A stretch of 64,000 nucleotides of DNA from Burkholderia guangdongensis (GTDB taxonomy: Bacteria > Pseudomonadota > Gammaproteobacteria > Burkholderiales > Burkholderiaceae), in assembly GCF_013403875.1 (NCBI RefSeq), contig NZ_JACBNX010000010.1, forward strand, positions 62,001 to 126,000, written 5' to 3'. The translations under genes and the position numbers were made by a program. The notes under the pieces are model-generated. The model was not told the origin of the DNA and made no database searches. It worked only from the letters and a program-made list of their open reading frames with translations. Shown here piece by piece: positions 16,823 through 25,327 of this stretch; the first letter of the stretch is position 1; each line of letters begins with the position of its first letter.

Positions 16823-17854
16823 TCACTCCGCCCGATACTCCTGCGGGCTCTTCCCGGTCCAGCCCTTGAACGCGTGCCGGAAGTTCGCCGCATCGCTATA
16901 GCCAAGGCGGTTCGCGATCTCCTCGTTCGTCATCCGCGTCTTGCGCAGATACTCGATCGCGAGATCGCGCCGCACGCCGGCCAGCAGATCGCGGTAAGTC
17001 GTGCCTTCCACCTCGAGCCGGCGACGCAGCGTGCGCGCGGTCATCGCCAGCGTCTTCGCCATCGAATCGATGTCCGGAAAACGCTTCGGCATCTGCTCGA
17101 GCAGCATGCGCTGCACCTGCCCCGTGATGCCGCTCGCGTGAATCAGCCCGGACAGGAACTGCTCGCACATCTCGCGCGCCATCGCGTGCGTGACCGAATC
17201 CGGCAATGCGGACCGGCGGTCGAGCCAGGCGGCGTCGAGCTGCACCTCGTTCGCCGGCTGATCGAATTGCACGCGGCAGCCGAGCAGCCGGTGATACTCG
17301 CTCGCGTGTCCGGGGGCCGGATAGGCGATGCGCATGACCGACCAGCCGAACGCGCGCCCATAGAGGTCGCGCGTCATCGCCAGGTGCGCCGCGCAGGTGA
17401 ACTCGAGCGCGAAGCGGTACAGCGGATCGTTCGGATCCTGCGACAGCAGCACGTCGTAGCGAAAGGACTCGACGTCGCCGTCGCGCGTATGGAACAGGTC
17501 GGCCACCGGCGCCGCGGCACGGTGGTACTTGACGACGAGGTCGATCGTCGCGGCATGCGTCGGACTGCTCAGCAGCGCGTAGCCATATATCCCGTACGCG
17601 GTCAGCCGCATGCGTGCGCCCGCGCGCAGCGCGATGGCCGGATCGCGCGCGAGCCGCACAGCGTTGCCGAATACGATCGTGACCTGACGATACGACACGC
17701 GCGTCGCCGGATCGCCGAGCGCGGCCTCGTCGAGTCCGCTGCCGGCCAGCACGAGCGACGGCGCGACGCCGTCTTCCGCCATCGTCTCGACGACGGCAAT
17801 GATTCTTTGCGGCCCGTAGACACGCGGTTCAAAATCGGGTGGCGGGCTAAACAC
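16823..17854 (-). CDS. AraC family regulator with Arabinose_bd (OruR/ArgR-like) sensor domain
   Basis: The 343-residue protein has an N-terminal ligand domain (about residues 20-220, with GYALLSSPTHAATIDLVVKYHRAA) and a C-terminal AraC HTH pair (IDSMAKTLAMTARTLRRRLEVEGTTYRDLL, EEIANRLGYSDAANFRHAFKGWTGKSPQEYR). Members of this branch control ornithine, virulence or organic acid genes. It faces away from the acyl-CoA dehydrogenase-type gene at 18111, with 256 bases between them, and is its probable regulator. Confidence 0.9.
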   Translation of the reverse strand: MFSPPPDFEPRVYGPQRIIAVVETMAEDGVAPSLVLAGSGLDEAALGDPATRVSYRQVTIVFGNAVRLARDPAIALRAGARMRLTAYGIYGYALLSSPTHAATIDLVVKYHRAAAPVADLFHTRDGDVESFRYDVLLSQDPNDPLYRFALEFTCAAHLAMTRDLYGRAFGWSVMRIAYPAPGHASEYHRLLGCRVQFDQPANEVQLDAAWLDRRSALPDSVTHAMAREMCEQFLSGLIHASGITGQVQRMLLEQMPKRFPDIDSMAKTLAMTARTLRRRLEVEGTTYRDLLAGVRRDLAIEYLRKTRMTNEEIANRLGYSDAANFRHAFKGWTGKSPQEYRAE

Positions 17855-18110
17855 GGGACTCCAGCGTCTGCCCGGACGTTTGCGCTCGACGCCGACGGCC
17901 GGGATCGATCCGATAGGGGAAGGTCGTCGCGAGCATAGCGAACCGTACGCGCGGACACAGATTGGTGGTTACCCGAGGTGGCCGGAATGTCTCGAAGTCA
18001 CCCGGCTCGCGGTCAAAACTAACCTTTTTTCGCCGATGCCGGTGCAGGAAGATTTTTGCCCGGCAAGCGCAAAGCGCTGCAACGCCCCACCCCGCTCAGA
18101 AGGAGACGTC

Positions 18111-19091
18111 ATGTCATCGACCGCGGATCAGGCGGCCATATTCGGCCGCTATCGAAACGTTTGTGTGATCGGTGCCGGCGTGATCGGCGCATCGTGGGCG
18201 GCGCTGTTTCTCGCGCACGGATTGAACGTCGTCGTCAATGATCCGAATCCCGACATCGAGCACACCGTGCGCGAATTGCTGCGCAAGGCCGCGCCGACGC
18301 TCGCGGCGCTCGGCCTGCCGCACGACGGGTTCGACGCACGCCTGCGTTTCGAGCCCGATCTCGAGCGCGCGGTGGCGGGTGCCGATCTCGTTCAGGAGAA
18401 CGGCCCCGAGAACCCCGAATGGAAGCAGAAGCTGTGGGCGCGCATCGAAGGCGCGGTGCCGAAGCACGCGCTACTGCTGTCGTCGAGCTCCGCGCGTCCG
18501 GCGACCGAGCAGTCGCGCGACATGAAGGATGCGAGCCGCATGCTCGTCGGCCATCCGTTCAATCCGCCGCATCTGATCCCGCTCGTCGAGGTCGTGCCGG
18601 GCGGGCGCACCGCGCCGGAGGCCATCGCCGACGCCGTCGCGTTCTACGAGGCGCTGGGCAAGGTCGCGCGCGTGCTGAAGAAGGAGATTCGCGGTTTCGT
18701 CGCGAACCGGCTGCAGCGCGCGATCATGCACGAGGCGTGCTATCTGGTGCAGGAAGGCGTCGTCACCGTCGACGAGCTCGACGATATCGTCACCAGCTCG
18801 ATCGGGCTGCGCTGGGCCGTGAACGGCCCGTTCAGTTCGTTCCACATGGGCGGCGGGCCCGGCGGGCTGAGAGCGTTCTTCTTCGAAGGGCTCGGCACGA
18901 ACATGGCGCAAGCGTGGAAGGTCCGGCCCGAAGTCGTGATGGACGACGCGCTGAAGGAGCGGATCGCGTCCCAGGCCGAGGCGTCGTTCGGACGCACGCC
19001 GATGGAGGAGATGGAACGCACGCGCGACGATACGCAGGTCGCGCTGCTGCGCGCGAAAGCCGCGCTCGCCGCGCGGGGCGGGAAGCAGTAG
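18111..19091 (+). CDS. 3-hydroxyacyl-CoA dehydrogenase family NAD-dependent enzyme
   Basis: The 326-residue protein has the Rossmann motif VIGAGVIGASW (G21, G23, G26), then ENGPENPEWKQKLW, the catalytic region MLVGHPFNPPHLIPLVEVV, and RGFVANRLQ leading to the C-terminal helical domain. The short single-domain form is shared by L-carnitine dehydrogenase, L-gulonate 3-dehydrogenase (lambda-crystallin) and 3-hydroxybutyryl-CoA-type enzymes. AGGAG at 18101-18105 fixes the ATG. The CaiB-type CoA transferase follows, which favours an acyl-CoA or hydroxy-acid route, but the substrate is not determined. Confidence 0.85.
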   Translation: MSSTADQAAIFGRYRNVCVIGAGVIGASWAALFLAHGLNVVVNDPNPDIEHTVRELLRKAAPTLAALGLPHDGFDARLRFEPDLERAVAGADLVQENGPENPEWKQKLWARIEGAVPKHALLLSSSSARPATEQSRDMKDASRMLVGHPFNPPHLIPLVEVVPGGRTAPEAIADAVAFYEALGKVARVLKKEIRGFVANRLQRAIMHEACYLVQEGVVTVDELDDIVTSSIGLRWAVNGPFSSFHMGGGPGGLRAFFFEGLGTNMAQAWKVRPEVVMDDALKERIASQAEASFGRTPMEEMERTRDDTQVALLRAKAALAARGGKQ

Positions 19092-19160
19092 TCATAAGCA
19101 GTAGTCATAAGCGGCAGTCATAAGCGGCATCCATAAGCAGCAGTCATAAGCGGCCCGCAT
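19083..19160. repeat. 13-bp tandem repeat, six copies, across a stop codon
   Basis: The unit AAGCAGTAGTCAT is exact at 19083-19095 and 19096-19108, with diverged copies to 19160. The first copy contains the last codons and the TAG stop of the dehydrogenase gene. The array fills most of the gap to the CoA transferase gene and may affect its translation. Confidence 0.9.
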
Positions 19161-19187
19161 GTCGCCAACGGCGACGGAGACGAAGCA

Positions 19188-20393
19188 ATGAGCAAACTCT
19201 TCGAAGGACTGAAGGTCATCGATTGCGGCAGCTTCATCGCGGCGCCGATCGCCGCGACGCTGCTCGGCGATTTCGGCGCGGACGTGATCAAGATCGAGCC
19301 GCCGACCGGCGGCGGCGACCCGTCGCGCCATCTGCCGAAGCTGCCGGGCATGCCGAAGGCCGAGCATCCTTACGGCTGGCTGCTCGACAACCGCAACAAG
19401 CGCGGTCTCGCGCTCGATCTGAGCAAGCCCGACGGCCAGGCGATCCTGCATCGGCTGGTCGAAAGCGCCGACGTGTTCGTCACCAACTATCCGCTCACGG
19501 TGCGCAACAAGCTCGCGATCGACTATGCGCGGCTGTCGAAGCTGAACGAACGGCTCGTCTACGCGTCGTTCACCGGTTACGGCGAAACCGGCGACGAGGC
19601 CGGCAAGCCGGGCTTCGACGCGACCGCGTACTGGGCGCGCTCGGGCATGATGGATCTGGTGCGCAGCGACGCGGCGACGCCGCCCGCGCGCGCGGTCGCC
19701 GGCATGGGCGACCATCCGTCCGGCGTCGCGCTGTTCGCGGCGATCTCGCTCGCGTTGTATCAGCGCGAACGCACCGGCCGCGGCACGCAGGTCGGCTCGT
19801 CGCTGCTCGCCAACGGAATCTTCGCGAACGGCATCATGGCGCAGGCCGCGCTGTGCGGCGCGACGTTCACGCCGCGCCCGCCGCGCGAGGAGAACCTCAA
19901 CGCGCTCAGCTGCTACTACCGATGCCGCGACGGACGCTGGCTGCTGCTCGTGATCATCAACGACGAGCGGGACTGGCCGACGTTCGCGACTTGCATCGGC
20001 CGCGCCGACCTGATCGACGATCCGCGCTACGCGAAGCAGGCCGACCGCTTCGCGCACTCGGCCGAGCTGATCGCGACATTCGACGAAGTGTTCGCGACGC
20101 GCGATCGCGACGATTGGCGCGCGCGGCTGAACGCAGCCGGCATCATCTTCGAGTGCGTCGCCGAGGTCGAAGATCTGCCCGGCGACCGGCAGATGATCGA
20201 AACCGGCGTGCTGCTGCCGATCGAAGGCGAATCGATGCTGACGATCAACAGCCCGTTCTTCGTGGACGGCGCGGACAAGGTGCCGCCGCACCGGGCGCCC
20301 GGGCTCGGCCAGCACAGCGACGAGATCCTGCGCGACGCGGGTTACGACGACGCGACGATCACGCAATTGCGCGAGCGCAGGATCGTCCTGTAG
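19188..20393 (+). CDS. class III CoA transferase (CaiB/BaiF family)
   Basis: The 401-residue protein moves CoA between carboxylic acids. The N-terminal LFEGLKVIDCGSFIAAP and LGDFGADVIKIEPP are the family opening. The catalytic aspartate is D144 in GKPGFDATAYWARSG. DNRNKRGLALDL and NGIFANGIMAQ are also typical. The length is normal. It follows the 3-hydroxyacyl-CoA dehydrogenase-like gene after a tandem repeat and is presumably in the same transcript, providing the activated acid. The actual substrate pair is unknown. Confidence 0.92.
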   Translation: MSKLFEGLKVIDCGSFIAAPIAATLLGDFGADVIKIEPPTGGGDPSRHLPKLPGMPKAEHPYGWLLDNRNKRGLALDLSKPDGQAILHRLVESADVFVTNYPLTVRNKLAIDYARLSKLNERLVYASFTGYGETGDEAGKPGFDATAYWARSGMMDLVRSDAATPPARAVAGMGDHPSGVALFAAISLALYQRERTGRGTQVGSSLLANGIFANGIMAQAALCGATFTPRPPREENLNALSCYYRCRDGRWLLLVIINDERDWPTFATCIGRADLIDDPRYAKQADRFAHSAELIATFDEVFATRDRDDWRARLNAAGIIFECVAEVEDLPGDRQMIETGVLLPIEGESMLTINSPFFVDGADKVPPHRAPGLGQHSDEILRDAGYDDATITQLRERRIVL

Positions 20394-20402
20394 CGGCGTG
20401 AT

Positions 20403-20879
20403 TCATCGTGTTCCCGGCCATCGATACCCGATCACCGAATCGACCGGGTAGGCGAGCTCGCGCACTTCGTCGAGCTGGTTCCCGCCGAACAGATACACGC
20501 ACTCGGCGTCGTGCCGCAGATAAAACCCGACGTGCCCTTTCCAGCTCGCCGGGTCGTCCCGCGTCAGCACCGCGACGCATCCGTAGACCGGCCGCTCGAG
20601 CGACGTTCCCCAGTCGAGCCACGAACGCGCGAGCGCGGACCCGGTGCCGCGCACCCCGGCCTTCGCCATGCACCAGTTGACGAACGACGAGCACCACGAA
20701 ATCTTGTCGTCGTAGCCGACCAGATTCGTTTGATCGTTGTATTCGACGATCCGCGGATTCGTGTCACCGGCGGCAAAGCGCCTGACCCCGCGCTCGCCGA
20801 TCGCGACCGGCATCCACGCCGGCGTGTCGGCGGCCGGGCGTTCGTCGGAATGCGTCTGCATCGGTCGAGGTTTCTCCAT
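20403..20879 (-). CDS. TIGR02594-like / CHAP-type cysteine hydrolase
   Basis: The 158-residue protein resembles the TIGR02594 group of NlpC/P60-CHAP relatives: PRIVEYNDQTNL, then C63 in SWCSSFVNWC and H116 in WKGHVGFYL as the likely Cys-His pair. Proteins of this group cut peptidoglycan peptides or serve as phage or toxin-type amidases. No signal peptide is seen. It starts 3 bases after the stop of the GlxA-type gene upstream, so it is cotranscribed with it. A role in the cell wall is inference. Confidence 0.72.
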   Translation of the reverse strand: MEKPRPMQTHSDERPAADTPAWMPVAIGERGVRRFAAGDTNPRIVEYNDQTNLVGYDDKISWCSSFVNWCMAKAGVRGTGSALARSWLDWGTSLERPVYGCVAVLTRDDPASWKGHVGFYLRHDAECVYLFGGNQLDEVRELAYPVDSVIGYRWPGTR

Positions 20880-20882
20880 CGT

Positions 20883-21977
20883 TCAGCCCGCGTCCGCGCG
20901 CCGGCTGTCAGACGGCGCGGCCGCATCGTATTTTCGCCAGATCCGCCGCATGTGCCGCGCGGAGCCGAAGCCCGCGCGCTCGGCGACGGCCTCCATGTCG
21001 AGCGACGACTGCGCGATCAGCTCGCGCGCCATCGCGACCCGCAAACGATGAATGTAATCGAGCGGGCTCATTCCCGCATATTGATGAAACAGCCGCGCGA
21101 GATGCCGCGTGCTGCTGCACGCGATGTCGGCCATCCGCTCGACGCGCCAGTCGTGCGCGGGATCGGCGGCGATCGCGTCCTGCACGCGATGCAGCGCCGC
21201 ATGCAGGTGATTGCGCCCGTCGATCCATGGCGACAGTTGCGGATCGGCGCCGCCGCGACGCATGTACACGACCATCTCGCGCGCGACCGCGCACGCGACG
21301 CGCGGCCCGGACAGCTCGGCGATCAGGTGCAGCATCAGATCGATGCCGGCGGTCACGCCGGCGCTCGTGCTGACCAGGCCGTCCGTCACGTAGAGCCGGT
21401 TCTCGAGCACCTTCGCGCGCGGCTCGATCGTGCGTAGCGTATCGCAGAGCGCATGATGCGTGGTGCACTGGCGAGCGTCGAGCAGGCCCGCACGCGCGGC
21501 GATCAGCGCGCCCGAGCACACGCAGACGATGCGATGCGCGAGCGGTGCCGACATGCGTCGCAGCCAGTCCGCGACCGTCGCCGATGCCGCGTCGGATTCG
21601 TCGCACGCCGCGTCGTCGCCGCCCGGGCTCACGCCGACGATCACGACGATCGCATCGTCCGGCAGTGATTCGGGCAGCGGCGCGAGGCCGGCGAGCGGCA
21701 GACCGATCGACGTCCGCACGCTCGGCAGCGGCCCGACGTAGCCGAGCTCGAACCGCGCTGGTGTGTCGCCGGCCTCGTCCGGGCTCAGCTCCGACGCGAT
21801 GCGCAGCACCTCGGCCGGCCCGGCGAGATCGAGCATCAGCACGTTCGGCAGCAGCACGAACAGCACCGGAATCGCGGCGCGCGAAGCGGAGGTCGATCGT
21901 GATCGCGTCGATGCTGGCGTCGGTGCTGGCGTCGGTGCTGGCGTCGGTGCTGGCGTCGGTGCGGGTGTCGGCGGCAT
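20883..21977 (-). CDS. GlxA-type AraC regulator with Pro-Thr-Ala repeat N-terminus
   Basis: The 364-residue protein has a DJ-1/PfpI domain (VLFVLLPNVLMLDLAGPAEVL, VCVCSGALIAARAGLLDAR) followed by an AraC double HTH (MADIACSSTRHLARLFHQYAG, VAERAGFGSARHMRRIWRKY). The first 21 residues are a PTPA repeat coded by a 12-bp tandem array; the true start could be later, but no other start precedes the domain closely. It is third to the cysteine hydrolase and CHAP genes on one strand and probably regulates them. Confidence 0.88.
   Translation of the reverse strand: MPPTPAPTPAPTPAPTPAPTPASTRSRSTSASRAAIPVLFVLLPNVLMLDLAGPAEVLRIASELSPDEAGDTPARFELGYVGPLPSVRTSIGLPLAGLAPLPESLPDDAIVVIVGVSPGGDDAACDESDAASATVADWLRRMSAPLAHRIVCVCSGALIAARAGLLDARQCTTHHALCDTLRTIEPRAKVLENRLYVTDGLVSTSAGVTAGIDLMLHLIAELSGPRVACAVAREMVVYMRRGGADPQLSPWIDGRNHLHAALHRVQDAIAADPAHDWRVERMADIACSSTRHLARLFHQYAGMSPLDYIHRLRVAMARELIAQSSLDMEAVAERAGFGSARHMRRIWRKYDAAAPSDSRRADAG
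21913..21972. repeat. 12-bp tandem repeat in the 5' end of a glxA-type gene
   Basis: GCTGGCGTCGGT is exact four times (21913-21960) with a fifth diverged copy. On the coding strand it gives repeated Pro-Thr-Pro-Ala. The unit keeps the frame, so copy number can vary without breaking the gene. Confidence 0.88.
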
Positions 21978-22050
21978 GGGTCTGGCGTCGTGCGAAGCGT
22001 GCGGCGCGTGTCGAGCGTGCCGCGGGCCGGCCCCGCTTAAAAAGCGCCGG

Positions 22051-22593
22051 TCAGCCGTTCAGCGCGTCGTCGACCGTCGCGATGCGCGCGAAACGGTCTT
22101 CGAGCACGAGCTCGGTGTGCTCGCGGATCTCCTGCGGCGTATAGCGGCGCCCGGAGCGCGGATGCGTCATTGTAAAGGTCAGCGTCGCCTCGCTCACATA
22201 GTCGACCGCGAAGCCACTGTCCGACGCGTGACGCGTGGTCGTCTCGCAGCATTGCTCGGTGCGGATGCCGCTCACGATCACGCGCTCGATGCCGTTCGCG
22301 ACCAGCCACGCGGGCAGCGCGGTGCCGGCGAGCGCGCTGTGATAGTGCTTGTGGAACGTGACGGTCGGCGCGATCGCCAGGCCTTCGAGCGCCTTCACGC
22401 AGCCGGACGCGAGCGAGAACGGGCCGTCGGGCTCGACGTGGAAGATCTGCACGATCGGCACGCCGCGCGCGACGCAGCCGTCGATCAGCGCCTGCTGCCG
22501 CTCGAGGAAGGCCGGCAGATCCGTGTCGGACCAGTCCGGCGTATGGCGGAACGATTCCTGCACGTCGATCACGATCAGGGCGCTTCGGGACAT
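22051..22593 (-). CDS. isochorismatase-like cysteine hydrolase
   Basis: The 180-residue protein has the isochorismatase fold triad: D10 in LIVIDVQESF, K82 in VTFHKHYHSAL, and C115 in RTEQCCETTTRHA. The family includes nicotinamidases, isochorismatases and carbamoyl or ureido hydrolases; the active-site surroundings do not identify the substrate. It is divergent from a GntR/UTRA regulator gene (263 bases between) and is followed at 73 bases by a GlxA regulator on the same strand. Confidence 0.85.
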   Translation of the reverse strand: MSRSALIVIDVQESFRHTPDWSDTDLPAFLERQQALIDGCVARGVPIVQIFHVEPDGPFSLASGCVKALEGLAIAPTVTFHKHYHSALAGTALPAWLVANGIERVIVSGIRTEQCCETTTRHASDSGFAVDYVSEATLTFTMTHPRSGRRYTPQEIREHTELVLEDRFARIATVDDALNG

Positions 22594-22856
22594 GGGGTTT
22601 TCTCCGGATGATTTCAGCGATTGGACGATTCCCGCATGCTACGCCGTGCGCGCCGGCCGCGACAGGCCGGAAGCGGACCGGCACCGGACGTTTTCGGACA
22701 TCCCGCCGATGCGCGCTTCGCCCCGCTTCGCCGCGCGCGCCGCGCCGCGCACGCGCGGCCCGCGCGGTTCGCCGGCGCGCGGCCAGTCATCATATAAATC
22801 GGATCGCAGCCGTTATAGAATCCCCCCGTTTCCCCGCCCGACGACAAGGACACCCG

Positions 22857-23594
22857 ATGATCAAGAAGGCCGACGCGCCTTTCCAGCAGATCAAGACGCT
22901 CGTTCGCCAGCGCATCGCGGCCGGCGACTGGAAGATCGGGGAGCGCATCCCGTCCGAGCTCGATCTCGCCGCGCAGTTCGGCGTCGCGCGGATGACGGTG
23001 AATCGCGCGCTGCGCGAGCTGACCGAGGAAGGCACGCTCAAGCGCCTGTCCGGCGTCGGCACGTTCGTCGCCGAGGACAAGCCGCAATCGAATCTGCTGA
23101 TGATCGCGCACATTCGCGACGAGATCCGCGCGCGCGGGCATCAATATCGCTGCCACGTGATCAGCCAGGCGCGCGAGCCCGCGTCGTTCGAGGTCGCCGC
23201 CGCGTTCGGCCTGCCGGTCAACACGCCGGTCTTTCACGTCGTCTGCGTGCATGAGGAGAACGGCCGACCGATCCAGCTCGAGGATCGCTACGTGAACCCG
23301 GAAGCCGTGCCCGGCTTCATCGATCAGGATTTCCAGACCGAGCCGCCGTCCGAGTATCTGTACAACAACGTGTCGCATCACGAGCTCGAGATCGAGCACG
23401 TCGTCGACGCGACGCTGCCGACGAGCGCGCAGGCGGCGCTGCTCGAGATGCGTACCGACGAGCCGTGCCTGATGCTCACGCGCCGCACGTGGACGAACGG
23501 CCGGCCGGTCACGTTCGTGCACTTCGTGCATCCCGGCAACCGCTATCGCCTCGGTTCGCGCTTCAAGCCCGGCTCGGCGCGCCGCCAGACCTGA
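22857..23594 (+). CDS. GntR/UTRA regulator, HutC-like
   Basis: The 245-residue protein has a GntR winged helix (residues 5-70: PFQQIKTLVRQRIAAGDWKIGERIPSE in two stretches, FGVARMTVNRALRELTEEG) and a UTRA ligand domain. It closely follows the HutC pattern: NLLMIAHIRDEIRARGHQY, EDRYVNPEAVPGF, YLYNNVSHHELEIEHVVDA and LTRRTWTNGRPVT. HutC represses histidine use and binds urocanate. No hut gene is adjacent, so it may control the neighbouring solute-binding protein or act at a distance. An intrinsic terminator follows. Confidence 0.85.
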   Translation: MIKKADAPFQQIKTLVRQRIAAGDWKIGERIPSELDLAAQFGVARMTVNRALRELTEEGTLKRLSGVGTFVAEDKPQSNLLMIAHIRDEIRARGHQYRCHVISQAREPASFEVAAAFGLPVNTPVFHVVCVHEENGRPIQLEDRYVNPEAVPGFIDQDFQTEPPSEYLYNNVSHHELEIEHVVDATLPTSAQAALLEMRTDEPCLMLTRRTWTNGRPVTFVHFVHPGNRYRLGSRFKPGSARRQT

Positions 23595-23608
23595 TGCGCA
23601 CGCAACGA

Positions 23609-23646
23609 AAAGCGGCGGCGAGCCCGAACCGGGCCGCCGCCGCTTT
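23609..23646. terminator. strong bidirectional terminator after the HutC-like gene
   Basis: AAAGCGGCGGC (23609-23619) pairs with GCCGCCGCTTT (23636-23646). The A-rich left flank and the T run inside the right arm let it work in both directions, between convergent genes. Confidence 0.82.
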
Positions 23647-23666
23647 GACGCTGCGCCGTTGATCGC

Positions 23667-24518
23667 TCAGATCGCGCTCACCTGCCCATCGCGCTGCGAC
23701 CAGACGACCGGAAACAGCGAATGCGCGAGCGGCGCGCCGTCCGGCAGCTCGTCGGCGAGCCCGGGGAATTCAGGCGACGTCTTCCAGCGCCGCGGCGCAT
23801 GGCGGATGTCGTCGCCGACGAAGCGGATCGAGAACGCTCGCCGCCGGTTCTGCGCGCCGCCGGACGCATGCAGCGTCAGCATCCGGAAGCACACCATGTC
23901 GCCCGGCTCGAGCGCCCAGTGGCGGATCGGGAACGCGTCGCGATTTGCTTCGATGTCCGGAAGATCCGCGAGACTGCCCTCGGGGAACCACTTCGCTTCC
24001 TTGTCCATGAACGTGCGCGGCATCAGCCACGGGCCGAGATGCGAGCCCGCGACGAATTCGAGCGTCGATTCGAGCGGCACCGGATCGACCGGGATCCACA
24101 TGCTGACGTTGTCGCTGCCCTCGATGTTGTAGTACGGCTGATCCTGGTGCCACGGCGTGCGCTGCCGCGTGCCCGGCTCCTTCACGAGCAGATGGTCGTG
24201 ATGCAGCCGCACCGTGTCGACGCCCATCAGCGCCGCCGCGACCGACGGCGCCGGCGAGCGCGCGATGAAATCGCGATACGCGTCGTTGTGCCGCCAGTTG
24301 CAGAAGTCCTCGAAGAACCAGCCCGGATCGTCGGGCCGGCTCGCGACCTTCGAGCGCACGCTCGGATGCGCGAGATTGTCGTCGATGCCGCCCTTCAGCG
24401 TGGCGATCTCGTCCGGCGAGAAGATGCCCTTGATGCACACCGCGCCTTCGGTGCGAAACGCGTCGATCAGTTCGGGCGTGACCGCCTGCGCGACGCGTTC
24501 ACGAATACTCATGGTCAT
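23667..24518 (-). CDS. phytanoyl-CoA dioxygenase (PhyH) family Fe(II)/2-oxoglutarate oxygenase
   Basis: The 283-residue protein has the iron facial triad H124-x-D126 in TPWHQDQPYYN and distal H217 in MLTLHASGG, with the 2-oxoglutarate arginine in NRRRAFSIRF. It resembles ectoine-hydroxylase-like and other small-molecule hydroxylases of the family. The ATG at 24518 is chosen; an alternative ATG at 24545 overlaps the stop of the upstream binding-protein gene by four bases (ATGA) and would add nine residues. The coupling to a solute-binding protein suggests it modifies the imported amino compound (inference). Confidence 0.85.
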   Translation of the reverse strand: MTMSIRERVAQAVTPELIDAFRTEGAVCIKGIFSPDEIATLKGGIDDNLAHPSVRSKVASRPDDPGWFFEDFCNWRHNDAYRDFIARSPAPSVAAALMGVDTVRLHHDHLLVKEPGTRQRTPWHQDQPYYNIEGSDNVSMWIPVDPVPLESTLEFVAGSHLGPWLMPRTFMDKEAKWFPEGSLADLPDIEANRDAFPIRHWALEPGDMVCFRMLTLHASGGAQNRRRAFSIRFVGDDIRHAPRRWKTSPEFPGLADELPDGAPLAHSLFPVVWSQRDGQVSAI

Positions 24519-24541
24519 GGCTTGCCTGTCGTCAAATAAAT

Positions 24542-25327
24542 TCATTGCTTCGCGCCGTAGATGTCGAAGTCGAAATACTTCGCGGCGATTTTCTGGTACG
24601 TGCCGTTCGCGCGGATCGCGGCGATCGCCTGGTTCAGGCGGCCCTTCAGGTCGGCATCGCCCTTGCGCAGCCCCATCGCGACGCCGTAGCCGGTGATGCG
24701 CGGATCGGTCACGTCGCCGCCGGCGAACGCGAAGCCCTTGCCGCGCGGCGTCTTCAGGAACGAGTAGCCGGCCTGCGTCTTGTCCTGGAAGGTCGCGTCG
24801 AGGCGGCCGTTGACGAGATCGTCGTAGACCTGGTCCTGCGTCTGATACGACACGATCGTCACGCCCTTCGGCGCCCATTCGGCCTTGGCGTAGGTTTCCT
24901 GCGTCGTGCCCTGATCGATGCCGATGCGCTTGCCGACGAGCGACGCGACCGTCGGCTGCAGCTTCGAGCCGACCGGCGCGACGAGCGCGCCCGGCGACGC
25001 ATAGAGCTTGTTCGAGAAGTCGATCTGCTTCATGCGCTCGTCGGTGGCCGTCATCGCGGACATGATCACGTCGAACTTCTTCGCAGTCAGCGCGGGGATC
25101 ATGCCGTCGAAGCCCTGCTCGACCCACACGCATTTCGCGTGCAGCTGCGCGCAGATCGCGTTGCGCAGATCGATGTCGAAGCCGGTGAGCGAGCCATCGG
25201 GCTGCTTCGCCTCGAACGGCGGATAGGTCGGATCGATGCCCCAGCGAATCGTCGACGTGTCCTGCGCGAACGAGGCGAGCGGTGCCAACGCGAGCGCGGC
25301 GGCGAGAAACTTTGCGATCCGGTTCAT
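24542..25327 (-). CDS. periplasmic amino-acid-type solute-binding protein
   Basis: The 261-residue protein begins with a signal peptide (MNRIAKFLAAALALAPLASFA) and belongs to the family 3 solute-binding proteins (lysine/arginine/ornithine/histidine type). Seen are TIRWGIDPTYPPFEAK, LTGFDIDLRNAICAQL, WDGMIPALTAKKFD-like FDGMIPALTAKKFDVIMSAMTAT, and the ligand arginine in TDERMKQIDFS. AAAGGA fixes the ATG at 25327. There is no permease or ATPase gene here, so it must share another transporter or act as a sensor. The dioxygenase follows directly. Confidence 0.9.
   Translation of the reverse strand: MNRIAKFLAAALALAPLASFAQDTSTIRWGIDPTYPPFEAKQPDGSLTGFDIDLRNAICAQLHAKCVWVEQGFDGMIPALTAKKFDVIMSAMTATDERMKQIDFSNKLYASPGALVAPVGSKLQPTVASLVGKRIGIDQGTTQETYAKAEWAPKGVTIVSYQTQDQVYDDLVNGRLDATFQDKTQAGYSFLKTPRGKGFAFAGGDVTDPRITGYGVAMGLRKGDADLKGRLNQAIAAIRANGTYQKIAAKYFDFDIYGAKQ

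Noticed and set aside
18111..19091. L-carnitine dehydrogenase as a firm name.
   Set aside because: The Rossmann and catalytic motifs fit several short 3-hydroxyacyl-type enzymes and no carnitine genes are adjacent.
22857..23594. A histidine-utilisation operon call for the HutC-like gene.
   Set aside because: No hutH, hutU, hutI or hutG lies nearby, so only the regulator family is stated.
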